Shown in pieces: positions 12,301 through 22,614 of a stretch of 64,000 nucleotides of DNA. The DNA is taken from contig JAJTWR010000159.1 in assembly GCA_021613335.1 (NCBI GenBank), positions 3,561,001 through 3,625,000 of the forward strand. The letters run 5' to 3'. The first letter of the stretch is position 1. Each line of letters begins with the position of its first letter. The translations under genes were made by a program, and so were the position numbers. The notes below the pieces were generated by a model. The model made no database searches. It had not been told where the DNA came from and worked only from the letters and a program-made list of their open reading frames with translations. The DNA is from Whitmania pigra. Taxonomy: Eukaryota > Annelida > Clitellata > Hirudinida > Haemopidae.

Positions 12301-13148
12301 ATAAAGCTGGTGTTGATATCAAAACTCTAGTCACAGAACATGGCGAAGGGCAGTTTGAATTTGGTATGGAACCAGTGGATGGAATAAAGGGTGCAGATAC
12401 TATGTTTATAATGAAACATGCTATAAAAGAGATCAGTCAAAATCTTGGGTACATTGCTACATTTATGGCTAAACCTTTTCCCATTAGCTCCACAACAGGG
12501 CTTCATCTGAACATGTCCCTTTGGAAAAGAAATTCTAATTGCGAGTTGGAAAATGCATTTTATGACCCGAATGACATGAATGGCCTATCAGCCCTTCACC
12601 GTCATTGGATAGCAGGTCTTATTAAACATGGAAAGGCATTGTGTGCGTTTTGCTGTCCAACATCTAATTGTTACAGACGTATGCATGCCTTTATGACACC
12701 GAGCAAGATAGAGTGGGGAATAGATGACAGATTGGCAGCTTACAGAGCAAAATGCATCAGTCCTTCTGGAACGTACGTGGAAAACCGATTGCCTTCGGGC
12801 GCCTGCAACCCATATCTGGCCACCGCTTGCACGATCGCAGCTGGTTTGGATGGAATTTTAAACAAACTCCCCCTCCAAAGTTCAAGAAGTGATGAATTAG
12901 ATTTGAATTCCCTTGGCTTACCAGTTGTTTTTAAGCCGGACACTGAAACTGACAAATACTTTCCTTTTACCTTAAAGGATGCCATAGCTGCCTTAGAAGA
13001 AGACGAAACGATCAAGGAAGCACTCGGAGAAGAAATGGTGCGCTGGTTTATTCAGACCAAGAAGGATCATGACATCGCCGTATTTGAACCTCTCGACGAG
13101 GAAAGCAAATGGAAAAAGGAACAGGAGCTCTTCTATGAATTCCTGTAA
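9321..13148 (+). CDS. Glutamine synthetase type I / lengsin-like protein, copy B
   Basis: The exons are 9321-9492, 9601-9747 and 12022-13148, all joined at phase 1, giving 481 aa with no stop or frameshift. The product differs from copy A mainly in exons 2 and 3, for example KPDLNIIHE in A against ELDLNSLGL here. The same GS motifs are present: FEAEF, EHGEGQFEF, GLHLNMSLW and ENRLPSGACNPYLA. Intron 2 is enlarged to about 2.3 kb by a complete LTR element inserted in reverse orientation, but both splice sites are preserved. Exon 1 and intron 1 are almost identical to copy A, while exon 3 resembles copy C. Whether this copy is expressed cannot be judged from sequence. Confidence 0.88.
9779..11677 (-). 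mobile_element. Short non-autonomous LTR retrotransposon with Leu-tRNA primer site
   Basis: Two 309-bp direct repeats (9779-10087 and 11369-11677), differing at roughly a dozen positions, both run TGAAATAACCC to TTTACAACA, that is TG...CA ends. The 4-bp duplication ATAT flanks the element (9775-9778 and 11678-11681), and copy A shows the empty site (TATCATATTGAATAG). The element reads on the minus strand. Next to the right LTR, TGGTGTCAGGAGTGGGAT is complementary to the 3' end of a leucine tRNA (primer-binding site), and a purine-rich AAGGAGGG lies by the left LTR. There is no protease, RT or integrase, so replication would depend on another element. It sits in intron 2 of GS copy B. Confidence 0.92.
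10138..11334 (-). pseudogene. Gag-like ORF with SAP domain, interrupted by two stops
   Basis: One minus-strand frame of 399 codons runs through the LTR element. It starts MSKALKDLTVAEMRRELK; residues 6-40 look like a SAP helix-extended-loop-helix. A Gln/Glu/Lys-rich coiled-coil-like stretch (FQEKMEGFQEK) follows, then a long acidic region. In-frame stops at 11080-11082 and 10660-10662 split it. The acidic region contains a repeat: EKETEEIVDGRTL and, about 110 residues on, EKTEEIIEGGTL. Near the end is a hydrophobic run (LVLLFVLLIFF). SAP-bearing gag proteins are known from Gypsy-like elements; assignment to a clade is not possible without pol. It is probably inactive as it stands. Confidence 0.6.
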
Positions 13149-13370
13149 TATATCGATGAATTCATGCATACTTGTTGAAGCATACTAATACTACTGTTTT
13201 TCTATTGTCGCGCGCATCATTTATTCAATTTGCATTCAACATTTCAGTGTGATGTTTTTGCCTTCGAGAAATTACAGTTCAACATGCTCGAAAATTATGT
13301 AATGTTCAAAATCTCCATTTGAAACTTGTTGATTGTTGATCTACCTATTTAAATTTTAAACATAACCAAC

Positions 13371-13545
13371 TTCGACTGAACGATACCAATTGTAAAAATG
13401 AGTTTCTGAATTTATTTAGTTTATGTGATTGGTCTTCTGTGCTAAATGATTGTGCAAATGGTTCAGCTTAATATTATTGTTGTTACACATGATATTGCAC
13501 AAAGTTTATTTCTACTTATTCAAGAACGAATAATGTATAATTTGG
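13371..13545 (+). mobile_element. Inverted fragment of the Jockey/CR1-like LINE
   Basis: This segment is the reverse complement of sequence around 17990-18080 (shared GGTCTTCTGTGCTAAATGA). It corresponds to the LINE region just after the endonuclease domain. It joins head-on to the minus-strand LINE piece that starts at 13546. Such an inversion is what twin-primed reverse transcription leaves. The homologous segment is present in copy C at about 25810-25970. Confidence 0.6.
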
Positions 13546-13696
13546 TTTTCTTGAAAGTGTTTCTAAAAGAAATAAAATCTTATCTGTGGGATGTTTGAAG
13601 AAGGTTCTGTAAAGTTTATTTTTTGTTCGGCATGATTTTAGTAGGGACGGAGATATCCACAGTTTGATTGAAATTCTTAAAGGGAATATAATGAGA
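13546..13696 (-). mobile_element. LINE fragment, 3' part of a copy split by a hAT insertion
   Basis: The minus-strand translation matches the linker of the LINE seen at 26000-26160 (KNKLYRTFLKHP-type and FRNNFKKTKLA-type residues). The copy is interrupted at 13697 by the hAT insertion and resumes at 17926. Confidence 0.7.
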
Positions 13697-13874
13697 CACT
13701 AGAGCATCAACAGGTTCTCAACCTGTGGGTCAAGACCCCCATGGGGGTCGCTTAACGTTTTTGCCAGGGGTCGCCTAAGACAGTAAGAATTTAACAAATT
13801 TTTAATATTTTTTAAAATCCCATTCTTGATTAAATGTAAAACTTGAAATTTTTAACTCTATATAATGTTGATTT

Positions 13875-16800
13875 CTCTACTATATTTACATTTACATTTA
13901 TTTATCGAATATTTTACGTGCTCGATGTAATCCCGAAGGGATGTAAAGGCACGGTGAACAAGAGCTCACAAATATAGTCTATGAAATGAAATAAAATAAG
14001 ATAAGAATAGAATAAAAGTGAGTAAACAAAATGGAGTAAGATAAAATAATAGAGACAGGGACAAAAAACAAACTATAGATTAAAGAATTATTGATATGAG
14101 GTCACAAATAGATGGGTTTTCAGTCCAGATTTGAAGGCTTCTGACGATTGAGCCAGACGAATGTTCGGAGGAAGCAGCTTCCAGATCACGGGAGCGGCGA
14201 CATAAAAGGCCCGATCACCCTGCCTGACACTGCGAGACCGTGGAACGACCAGGGTCCTAGTCTCGGATGAGCGGAGTGATGCCCTGCCAGGGACAGCTGT
14301 GGTACTGATCAGTAGCTCAGTCAAGTACCGAGGGGCTTGACCTGTGGCGGCCTTGTAGACTAGGAGGGCAGTCTTGTACAGCACCCTCTCCGGGATCTTC
14401 AGCCAGTGAAGATTAGCAAGTACCGGGGAGATATGGTCCGATAGCCTACCTCCTTGTATGAGCCTGGCAGCCGTGTTCATAACGGTCTGGAAGGTGCTAA
14501 TGACTTGGTGATTGACGTTGACCAGCAGAGAATTGCAGTAGTCAAGCCGCGACAGAATAAATTGAATAGTGAGAGACCGGAAAGCCTCAGGTGGTAGGAA
14601 TGGCTTTGCCTCCTTGGGGATGCGAAGCTTGGCATAGCAAGCAGCAGCAACCCGATTTACATGGGACTTCTTGGAAAGGGAAGAGTCCAAGTAGACCCCC
14701 AGATTTCTGACTGTCCGTGAAGGGGTGATGGAAGAAACCGCCAGCTGGAGCGGGAGGTTACTGATGTGACCAAGTCGAGCTGGGGTGCCGAACCAGATTG
14801 CTTCAGTCTTGTCAGCATTGAGTAGTAGCCTATTGGAGGCTGTCCATGAAATAATATCGTGAAGGCAGTCCGACAAACGACCAACAAGGGTAGGGGCATC
14901 TTCAAGTCTGGAGTTGCCGTAGATCTGAATGTCGTCGGCATACTGATGACTAAAAAGTCTATGTTTGGAGATGATGCTTTCAATGTCAGCCACATATAAT
15001 GTGAACAATATTGGTCCTAAGACAGATCCCTGGGGAACGCCCGATTGCACAAGATGGGTGGAACTAGCAGATTGTGACGACACTATTGTCTCATGTCGTT
15101 CCGACAAATAATTTCTGAACCACTGCAGTGCATTGTGACGAACTCCAAATGTTTCATCCAGCCTGGCGATGAGGATGTCATGGTCAACGGTGTCAAAGGC
15201 CGCTGACATGTCCAGCAGAAGGAGGAGGGAGACCTGACCTGCATCAAGTGCCATGCGTATGTCAGACACAACCTTCAGTACGGCAGTCTCAGTGGAGTGA
15301 TGCGGTCGATAGGCAGACTGTGTGCTGGGAAAGAGAGCATTGCTGTTGAGGTAGAACAAGAGTCGTCTAAATACGAGTCGTTCAAGAAGCTTTGAAATGA
15401 CGCTTAGATTCGATATTGGGCGGTACGATGAAGGTGCTAACAGGTCGAGGGTGGGCTTCTTGAGTATGGGCTGAACTTGTGCCATCTTGAAGGAGTGGGG
15501 AACTTGGCCCAGGAGTAAGGATTTGTTGAACAGATGAACGACGAATGGAGCAAGAGCATGCGAGACCTTCTTCAGCAACCAAGTGGGTATCGGGTCAAGT
15601 CCTGACTGCTTGTGGGGGAGGGAGTTGATGAGCTCATGGATCTCGCCTATGGAGGTTGGCTGAAATTGCTGCAGCCCCGAATCTGTGACACAGGGAAGGA
15701 AGTGAGGTGGTGGAGCATCACTCGTGGCTGAACGGATGGCAGTCAATTTTCCGTCAAGGTACTCGCGGTAGACTAAAGGGGCCGGAGCAGCCAATCTGTT
15801 TCTGACGCTGCCTAAACCAGTAGCATCTCCGATGAGCTTCCATCTTCTGGCAGGATGGCGCACCTCTGCTATGCGCCTGGCATAGTAGTTACGACGCTTT
15901 TGATGTAGCAGAGCAGCATACGAGCGGGCACAAGCCCTGATGATGTCGGTGCTGTCACGCCGTCTTCTGAGTCGAGTCAGATGTGATCTTACCCTCATGC
16001 ACTTAGCATCAAACCATGGCTGTCTGTATTTGTAGAAGCGTGGCGTCGATAGGGGGAGGGACCTCTCGACTACCTCGCTGAGAGTGTCATTGTAAAGCTC
16101 AGCCAGGCAATCAGCATCCATGGAGGTCCACATCTCTGGGTTGGTCAAAGGAGAAGTGCTGAAAAGTCGTTCGAAGAGAGGCATTTCAAAATTCCTCCAG
16201 AGCCTGACCTTATTTGCATCTGGTATGTGACGAGGGACTGAGGACGAAGTCATCCAAGTTAGAAGTTTGGGGTCAGAAAGACCACTTTCCAACTTCTCGA
16301 CCACCGTAGCAGGTAAGCCATCGTCGTCTCTCTCAAGGACAATGTCCAGGGTTCCACCGCAATCATGGGTGAGACCGGCAACAATCTGTCTGAGGCCAAA
16401 AGATGAAATGAGATTACTGAAGACCAGGCTGTTCGAATCATCAGTCTTTTCGAGGTGAATATTTATGTCCCCAGTAACAAACAGTGTCGGGGAGCCAATG
16501 AAAAAACGACGCAGTAGCTCCGATAGTTCTGAGAAAAACAGAGTCTCTATGTTTCCATTCCTGTATATTGTCAGTAGGTTTATGTGTTTGGCATCTTTGT
16601 TTATGTGAACGGCAAGAGATTCAAAGGTAGTTGGGTTGAAACAGAGGTTTTGCTGCTGCAGTTTAACTGAAAGGGAGGACAGTACAGCTAGGCCACCATG
16701 GTTTGTCCTCAGGGACCTCTGGGCAGGGCCTACACGAGGTCTCGGGCGATCAATGACCGAATAGCCTCGAGCTCGTAGCAGATTAATTGCCAAGGAACCC

Positions 16801-17250
16801 TCTTCGTGCCAGGTCTCAATCGCCGACAGCACATTGACTTTGCCTTCAGCCATAATCTCCGAGAGGGCATCAAACTTTTTTCTTATCGATCGGATGTTCA
16901 GACATCCCATTCTAAGAGCAACATTCCGGTCTTTCACAATCGGTGCTTGGCGAGGGGGCGAGGGGATGCATGGAAGCCAGTACTTCGGTCGCCAGATCCG
17001 GAGGTGGAACAACGACTTTCGTATAGCTCTGTCAAGATGATTCCTCCCGAAGTTCAGATTGAGAAGTTGTGTGCGATCATACGTATTCATTAGCACGTAT
17101 CGAGAAGTCTGAGAAACACCTGAAATAGGCTAAGGTTCAGCAAGCCGTTGGCCGAGAGAAATGTAAATACAACGAAAGTCTGGATAACGCGAGCCAATGT
17201 AAATAAAAGTGGTATATTGCGAAAGCTCCGAATGAGACGAGTAGAAATAT
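13875..17250 (-). mobile_element. Near-complete CR1/L2-like LINE nested in the hAT element
   Basis: The element extends from a short 3' end with a TGTAAA-type microsatellite tail (minus strand, about 13877-13900) through one long ORF to a 5' leader above 17096. The 5' border is uncertain and may lie anywhere from about 17150 to 17350. The 3' UTR carries CTTTACATCCCTTCGGGAT on the minus strand. No separate ORF1 is visible, so the copy may be 5'-truncated. GC content is clearly higher than in the surroundings. Confidence 0.75.
14088..17096 (-). CDS. LINE ORF2-like endonuclease-reverse transcriptase, 1002 aa
   Basis: This is a single uninterrupted frame of 1002 codons. The N-terminal third is an APE-type endonuclease: RMGCLNIRSIRKK near residue 62, an ETW motif near 90, and VTGDINIHL around 205. 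The reverse transcriptase follows: YRPISNLSVISKLLERLV, DMSAAFDTVDHDIL, SGVPQGSVLGPILF and YADDIQIY, covering the expected RT blocks with the YADD catalytic site. The C-terminus (LHWLKIPERVLYK and LPPNIRLA) is typical of the CR1/L2 group. The frame is intact, in contrast to all other retroelements here, so the insertion is young or the copy may still be competent. Its job is target-primed reverse transcription, not a host function. Confidence 0.9.
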   Translation of the reverse strand: MLMNTYDRTQLLNLNFGRNHLDRAIRKSLFHLRIWRPKYWLPCIPSPPRQAPIVKDRNVALRMGCLNIRSIRKKFDALSEIMAEGKVNVLSAIETWHEEGSLAINLLRARGYSVIDRPRPRVGPAQRSLRTNHGGLAVLSSLSVKLQQQNLCFNPTTFESLAVHINKDAKHINLLTIYRNGNIETLFFSELSELLRRFFIGSPTLFVTGDINIHLEKTDDSNSLVFSNLISSFGLRQIVAGLTHDCGGTLDIVLERDDDGLPATVVEKLESGLSDPKLLTWMTSSSVPRHIPDANKVRLWRNFEMPLFERLFSTSPLTNPEMWTSMDADCLAELYNDTLSEVVERSLPLSTPRFYKYRQPWFDAKCMRVRSHLTRLRRRRDSTDIIRACARSYAALLHQKRRNYYARRIAEVRHPARRWKLIGDATGLGSVRNRLAAPAPLVYREYLDGKLTAIRSATSDAPPPHFLPCVTDSGLQQFQPTSIGEIHELINSLPHKQSGLDPIPTWLLKKVSHALAPFVVHLFNKSLLLGQVPHSFKMAQVQPILKKPTLDLLAPSSYRPISNLSVISKLLERLVFRRLLFYLNSNALFPSTQSAYRPHHSTETAVLKVVSDIRMALDAGQVSLLLLLDMSAAFDTVDHDILIARLDETFGVRHNALQWFRNYLSERHETIVSSQSASSTHLVQSGVPQGSVLGPILFTLYVADIESIISKHRLFSHQYADDIQIYGNSRLEDAPTLVGRLSDCLHDIISWTASNRLLLNADKTEAIWFGTPARLGHISNLPLQLAVSSITPSRTVRNLGVYLDSSLSKKSHVNRVAAACYAKLRIPKEAKPFLPPEAFRSLTIQFILSRLDYCNSLLVNVNHQVISTFQTVMNTAARLIQGGRLSDHISPVLANLHWLKIPERVLYKTALLVYKAATGQAPRYLTELLISTTAVPGRASLRSSETRTLVVPRSRSVRQGDRAFYVAAPVIWKLLPPNIRLAQSSEAFKSGLKTHLFVTSYQ

Positions 17251-17350
17251 ATCTAATTTGTTATAAGTAAAAGTCTGCTACACTCGCAAAACCGGATTAA
17301 GGGCGCGCACAAAACAATCCACCAACACGCACGAGGCGCAACTACAAAAT

Positions 17351-17704
17351 ATGTCGCTTAACCTTTTAGGTCAAATGTTTCGAATAATATTCTATTTTTT
17401 AAAGACATTAACACTTTTTAGTTTGTTGCAGGGACGTCATTTCAGTTTTTTCCAAGGAGGGCAAACCCTCGCACAACTTGAGAAGACGACTTTTTTGCTT
17501 CTAGCCAAAATTCAGGGAGAGGGTGCAAACCCTTGTAAAATATGAGATTTTTTTGCGTTAGTCTAAAATCAGGGGACCTGTTACCACCCCTTGTCTTCCC
17601 CAAATCACGAACCTGGTTTGTTGATCAATAATTCGAAATACAGGAATATACTTAATGTTGAAGATGATTTGCTCTTTTTGCTTTTCTTATTTAAAACTTT
17701 TTTT
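17351..17704. other. Unassigned repeat-like sequence inside the hAT element
   Basis: The stretch contains two diverged copies of a motif (GGAGGGCAAACCCTC and GAGGGTGCAAACCCTTG, each followed by a run of T). The similarity suggests an internal tandem duplication. No coding function is apparent. Confidence 0.4.
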
Positions 17705-17925
17705 TTAATTTGTAAAAGCAAGTGTAGAATATGCGTATAAATGTTTCAAATGTAAACATTATAATATTTAGAAGCCAAAGTCATAACGGCAACAATGAAG
17801 CTAATTGAGTTTACTCAATTACCTAAGGGTAGCCCAAATAATTTTATTATTGGTGGTCGCCAAAACATGGCAAGTGTTGCCGAGGAGTCGCAGCGCCAAA
17901 AAGGTTGAGAACCGCTGCACTAGAG

Positions 17926-18543
17926 GAAAGGATTCAACATACAGTCTTGAATAAGTAGAAATAAACTTTGAACAAGGGTCATCCTTTGCACAATCATTTA
18001 GCACAGAAGACCAATCACATGAACTAAGTAAATTCTGAAACTTTTTTTACAATTTGTATTGTTCAGTCGAATTTGTTTGCGGAAAGCCATTGAATGATTA
18101 AATTTTATAGAAATTTGTAAGAATATGGAAAAATGGTCAGAAATATCAACAATTATAATTTTAGGTAGATGAAGAAGAAAATTTTTAAAGATATTGTCAA
18201 TTATAGATTGTGAATTAGAAGTAATGGGTTTAGTCAAAACAGGTAACAAAAAACAAGAAGCAACATTGTTATAAAACTGAGAAGTTGCTTGAATAGAAGA
18301 AGCACAAATAAAACGAATTAAATAGACTTTCAGGTAAAAATTCAGAGTCAAAATTATCATTATCAATACATATTTTATGTCCAAGTGCACAAAGCTTGGA
18401 TCTTCTATGAGGAGAAACATGCCTGGGGTTAACCTCAGACAAAGTCTCAAAGTCTTCAACCGTTGAAATACCGCAATCCTCTGCAGTATTTAAGCATCCA
18501 AACGGAAAGTTGAGCACACGGAGTTCATTGCAACGCAATTTTT
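17926..18543 (-). mobile_element. LINE 5' part with endonuclease remnants
   Basis: This continues the LINE split at 13697-17925. Minus-strand frames include ITSNSQSIIDNIF and VDISDHFSIF, corresponding to the late endonuclease domain, and before them ELRVLNF and CALGHK pieces from its start. Frames are shifted relative to each other (17998-18459 and 18269-18550), so it is a pseudogene. The left sequence (GAAAGGATTCAAC) continues smoothly from 13696 if the hAT element is removed. Confidence 0.75.
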
Positions 18544-18544
18544 T

Positions 18545-19330
18545 AAACAACTTTATTGTTTTATTGAAATCTTGTAACTGCTACAATTTGGGGAAAAATG
18601 TCAATGACGAAAAAAAGAATCAAATAAATTCTATAATTGTGGCTGGCATCGAAGAAAATATTGCTAGGGCATTTCACTTCAATGAATCATTTTTTGCATG
18701 GTACATGGATCTTCAGCACAAACATCGACACATCAAGGTTTCAGCACTTTAGCACGTTGTCGACAGTGAACTGCAGAAGAGTGCTTGAGCAGGGACTTAA
18801 TTTCTCTCCCTGACTTTAGACTAGACGTTTATCAGTAGATCCGGACCATACATATATTATTAAATATAATCTTCAATTATTCAAACAATGGTGGATTGCC
18901 CCATACTAATAATATAAATTCTTCTGTTATGCCAGGAATAACTAAGATTAACGCTAGCACCTTACTAATATTAAATTAAATGTTATTGTTATTGTATAGT
19001 TCAATCATTCATTACGTAGGTTTCGACCAACCAGTCTTTTAAGAAGACTACTTCGCAATGTCGGGCACTTCATTCACAACCGGATGTTCTGAAATGCCTC
19101 TCAAGTGATACAGATGTTGGTGGTATGCATAACACCGTACGAACAAAAGATGACGATTTTGGAAAATGACAATTTTTGGTTCTTCTCTGAACTTCACAGT
19201 CTTCATATTCTGATTCTGAATCATTACGAGTCGATACCAGTCCACATTGGTTCAGCGAATAATCGAGGAAAATTATATAATTGTCTTGAAATCAATTAAT
19301 CATTAACTAATTCTTAGTGGCAATCTAATC
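18545..19330. mobile_element. Second copy of the composite hAT element (partial)
   Basis: 18545-18920 aligns with 6516-6900 and 18926-19290 with 7767-8080 (shared TTTCGACCAACCAGTCTTTT and ACTTCACAGTCTTCATATTC). As in copy A, the LINE lies on its left, so LINE and hAT were already combined before the segment was duplicated. No intact coding frame is visible. Confidence 0.6.
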
Positions 19331-19797
19331 ATTAGGACATTCCTTAATGTGGACAACCCTTATTAAATGCTAACTTGAATTCTAACTCATCAACTTACAT
19401 AATTCGAAAAGTTCGAGGAGAAACTCAGAGGGAACAAAATAAATTAGGCTATCTGAGTAACAGGCGTGGCTCGATAAATGGCTGTAAAGTGTTTAACTTT
19501 ATGTGGCACTCTACATGGCAATGACAACAACGGTTGGGGAGATCATCGCCCCTGTATTCTGTCCAACTGACACCCCACCCACCAAGGCATTAGTAGAAAG
19601 TCTAGAGATGTAAAAAGACATGTTTTTTTGTCCGAGTTTTTAGGTGTTTTTTATGAGTTTTTTTTTTATGGATTTTATGGGTTTTTTGGTTTGTTTTTTT
19701 TTTAATTTGTTGAAAATTGAATAGATTAACAGATTTATTGCAACACAAGTAAAAAATACAATACAAAACTACAACAGTGCTAATTTAAATCAAGTTC
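19331..19797. other. No gene recognised; T-rich low-complexity stretch
   Basis: 19620-19720 is nearly pure T/G on the plus strand. No coding or RNA feature could be supported. The right edge borders the hAT pseudogene and may be its 3' flank. Confidence 0.5.
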
Positions 19798-20079
19798 TCA
19801 GGCCATTTCACCAAATTCACAGTCTTCATCTTTCTCAGATTCTTCGTCTTCTGTTTCAGAGTTGTGAATACCTTTTGAAGTACTGTAAGCTGTAAGCTTT
19901 TTTTAAAGCTGTAAATAAAACCAGTTTTCTAGCCCTGTTTGTGGTGAGTTCCGTTTATCATTTTGGATAAATGAATATACACTGAAACCTCTTTTGATTA
20001 CAGCGGTTGCTGCAGGCAATGACAAAATCTTAGAAGCTATTTTAGCAAGAGGCTGTGATGAGCATACATTTTTCCACCA
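19798..20079 (-). pseudogene. hAT transposase C-terminal (dimerisation) remnant
   Basis: The minus strand from about 20079 reads WWKNVCSSQPLAKIASKIL, then SLPAATAVIKRGFSVYSF and an acidic end ESEKDEDCEFGEMA with a stop at 19798-19800. The PLAKIASKILSLPA pattern followed by a GFSVY segment is the conserved hAT C-terminal dimerisation region. An in-frame stop lies between the two parts. Upstream sequence up to about 20300 may belong to the same gene but is too decayed to place. Confidence 0.7.
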
Positions 20080-20439
20080 GGCTATTGGTAAGACTTGCAG
20101 AGATGACTGCCAAACAAACTGCTTTGCCCATATTCCTCATATTCTATTTCTTGTGCAGAAAGTTGAAGAGACGTGAATGAATTGGAGAGTATGTTTGAAA
20201 ATGGGTGGTAAGATCATTTAATAATTTTGCGACAAAACTCATTTGTGGGCTTCAAGAAATGCCATCCCATCTACTATTGGTTTCAGCAACATCAAAACTT
20301 CATTTTTAAAGTTATAAATATGTTTTTGTTTTTTATGTTTTTTTTTTGTGTTGAAATATTTCAAAAAGAACAAAGCATTGTGTAATAAAACAATTGAAAT
20401 ATTCACTCACGCTCACATCCCTATGCAGGCTTATGACGT

Positions 20440-21290
20440 TTTATTGGCATGATTGGATTATAGATCATTCATCCCTCACTTTGCCCAGATATCTGCCTCC
20501 TTGCGTACTCTTTTGGGAAGTACAGATCAATGTAACCATCAATTGACATAAACAAAACCCTCAGTTCAAAGCTTTTGAAGATATAAAATCATCTAGCAGG
20601 TGCGGCCAATCTTCATCACATTAGCAAGTCTATTAACCTATAACACCTAGTGACTGATCCATCGGCGCTGCACTTCATCAGGTTGTTTTGGGTATGCCAC
20701 AACCAATTGCTTTTTATTCCAAGAGATTATCTAAAACAAAATCAATATACTCTGCATTTGACAAAGCTTTTGGCAGCATACTTAGCTGTCCTCCTTTTCA
20801 AACACATCATTGAAGGCAGAAGGCTCTATTTATTTACAGACCACAAACCCATCTGCCAAGCTTTTCAATCCAACAGGGACCAGAAGACCCACATGCAACA
20901 ACGACGTCTCTCCATCATCTCCGAATATGTCACTGAAATACATCACATCAGAGGAGCTGAAAACATAGTAGCAGATGCACTTTCCAGGCCAGTTACTGCA
21001 CTACAACTCGAACACCCAGATCTAGCGAGTATTGCCAAAGCACAGACTGAAGATCCAGAAATACAAAAGTGTAAGGATTCTCTCACATCTCATCAACTCT
21101 CGGCGGACTTGACAATTCTTTGAGGAAACAGTTCAATTTATCCCCGTTCATATGTTCCCTTAGCACAAAGACAATCAGCGTTTAGGCACCTTCACAATCT
21201 GGCACATCCAGGTATACGAGGATCTACTAATTTGATTGCAACAAGGTATTATTGGCCTAAAATGAAAGGGGATGTCATGGCTGGATCTCT
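20440..21290 (+). pseudogene. Gypsy-type pol remnant (RNase H to integrase zinc region)
   Basis: Frame pieces run from an RT-thumb-like ISASLRTLLG near 20490, through RNase H (LYLFTDHKPICQAFQ around 20825-20870 and GAENIVADALSRPV around 20955-20995), to HNLAHPGIRGST and YYWPKMKGDV near 21190-21275, the H2C2 zinc-binding start of integrase. The order and motifs are those of Ty3/Gypsy pol. Several frame changes show that it is dead. The integrase core is missing. Confidence 0.8.
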
Positions 21291-21349
21291 GAGACCACCA
21301 GACATGTCTCCTAGATTTGCTATTAATTGGATGATTTATGACTCCAGGC

Positions 21350-22480
21350 GGAGGTAATTTAAAATACTGATTATTGTTTTTAGGACAACTAGTTTAATCA
21401 ACTGACCTTTTTTCGTAAATTTCGATTGGCTGATATTTTAGTCAGTGACGCCGATTACTTAAGTACATTTGTTGTACTTGAGTATTTATACTTAAGTCTT
21501 TTCACGATTGTGTACTTAGTACTTGTACTTTAAATACGTTTTTAATATTTATTATTAAAACATTTTAAATACTTTTAAATTTTTTTTTTATAAAAATTTT
21601 TTTAAATAAAGGTCCTAATCTATTGATTTCTAATCTTTGGCCTTTTCTTTACCTGTCTCTTTGTTGGAGCTCTGAATTTAACAGTTATATGAGCCATCTA
21701 TGATATGAAGGACAAAGTTAATATCGTGATTGAGTGATTGCAGCTGCCAAAGTTCAGCTCTCAAGACTTCATTTTCTTGAAGGAATGGATTGAAGTAATG
21801 AGACCAATTGCACAAGCTCTGGATAATTTACAAGGAGAAGGCACATCTGTAGCTTATTTTGGCTCCATTCTGCCAACACTACACACAATACAACAAAGGC
21901 TTAATTCAGCTTCATCGACTTATGTTGCAAGTTTAATAATAGCTATTCAGGCTGGAATGCAGAAAATGTTTGGACATATTTTGAAATTTGAGAGCGTAGC
22001 TTCTGCTTCTTTTAAAGAAAAATAAGCAATTTTATTGATAAATGTAAATTCTGTTACACTTGTCTTAACATTGTATTGAAGATAACGAATATTATTTCTG
22101 ATCAATGAAGGTCCCCAAAAGTACTTATACTTATACCTGTACTTATACCTAAGTACATTGCCTACAACGTACTTGTACCTGTACTTATAAGTACCTTCAG
22201 CCCCAAGTACTTTGTACTTATACTTAAGTACATTTTTGGAGTACTTACGGCAACACTGATTTTAGTAGATTTTGATAGAATTGCTAATCAGATCCAACGC
22301 TTATAAATATGGGCTCGACGAGGGCTGTTTTAGGATTATGATGATGGTTTGGATGACTGATTAGAGACGGTTTCCTGGGGTTTTAGTCTAAGATATTTAT
22401 CTTGTAAATAAAGATATAGTTTCAATTTCTTGTTTCTGGTGAAGAACTTCCAATAACTCACCTGTATTCGGAAATTTAAA
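21350..22480 (+). repeat. Probable Gypsy 3' end/LTR, split by a hAT element
   Basis: After the pol debris, a purine-rich AGGCGGAGG at about 21348-21356 is followed by LTR-like sequence. With the hAT element removed it continues at 22267 through TATAAATATGGG and an AATAAAG poly(A)-type signal near 22399. The partner LTR is not in the window, so the borders are inferred. Confidence 0.35.
21443..22258 (+). mobile_element. 816-bp internally deleted hAT element with perfect target duplication
   Basis: Both flanks carry the perfect 8-bp duplication ATTTTAGT (21435-21442 and 22259-22266). The ends are inverted repeats: CAGTGACGCCGATTACTTAA on the left and CAGTGTTGCCGTAAGTACT on the minus strand at the right. 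Sub-terminal regions are dense in AAGTAC/GTACTT motifs in both orientations, which may bind transposase. An open frame at 21738-22025 reads EWIEVMRPIAQALDNLQGEG and LPTLHTI, a hAT transposase segment, with N- and C-terminal parts missing. It would need a transposase made elsewhere. Confidence 0.92.
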
Positions 22481-22614
22481 GAAATAAAATAAATTTAATT
22501 TATTCAGTAATTCACATACCTCAATTTCAAAATAAATACATACATTTGGCGATATAGATAACAAGGCGATAACTTATTCTATTGTTACACTTTATAAAAA
22601 ATAAAACTATAGTT

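Larger units (their letters stand above)
13705..17917. mobile_element. hAT (Charlie-like) element with nested LINE
   Basis: Both flanks carry the same 8-bp duplication CACTAGAG (13697-13704 and 17918-17925). The right end reads CAGCGGTTCTCAACC on the minus strand and the left end contains CAGGTTCTCAACC, a widespread hAT terminal motif. Internal ends hold GGGTCAAGACCCCCATGGGG on the left and TGGCGCTGCGACTCC (minus) on the right. No transposase is recognisable. Most of its length is a later LINE insertion. The element split an older LINE. Confidence 0.85.

Noticed and set aside
12740..13015. Minus-strand ORFs inside GS exon 3 (also 25192-25467 and 3433-3735)
   Set aside because: They are antisense to the conserved GS coding sequence and show no family resemblance.
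20650..21123. 157-codon ORF as a host gene
   Set aside because: Its motifs (DHKPICQAFQ and ADALSRP) are Gypsy RNase H; it is transposon debris.
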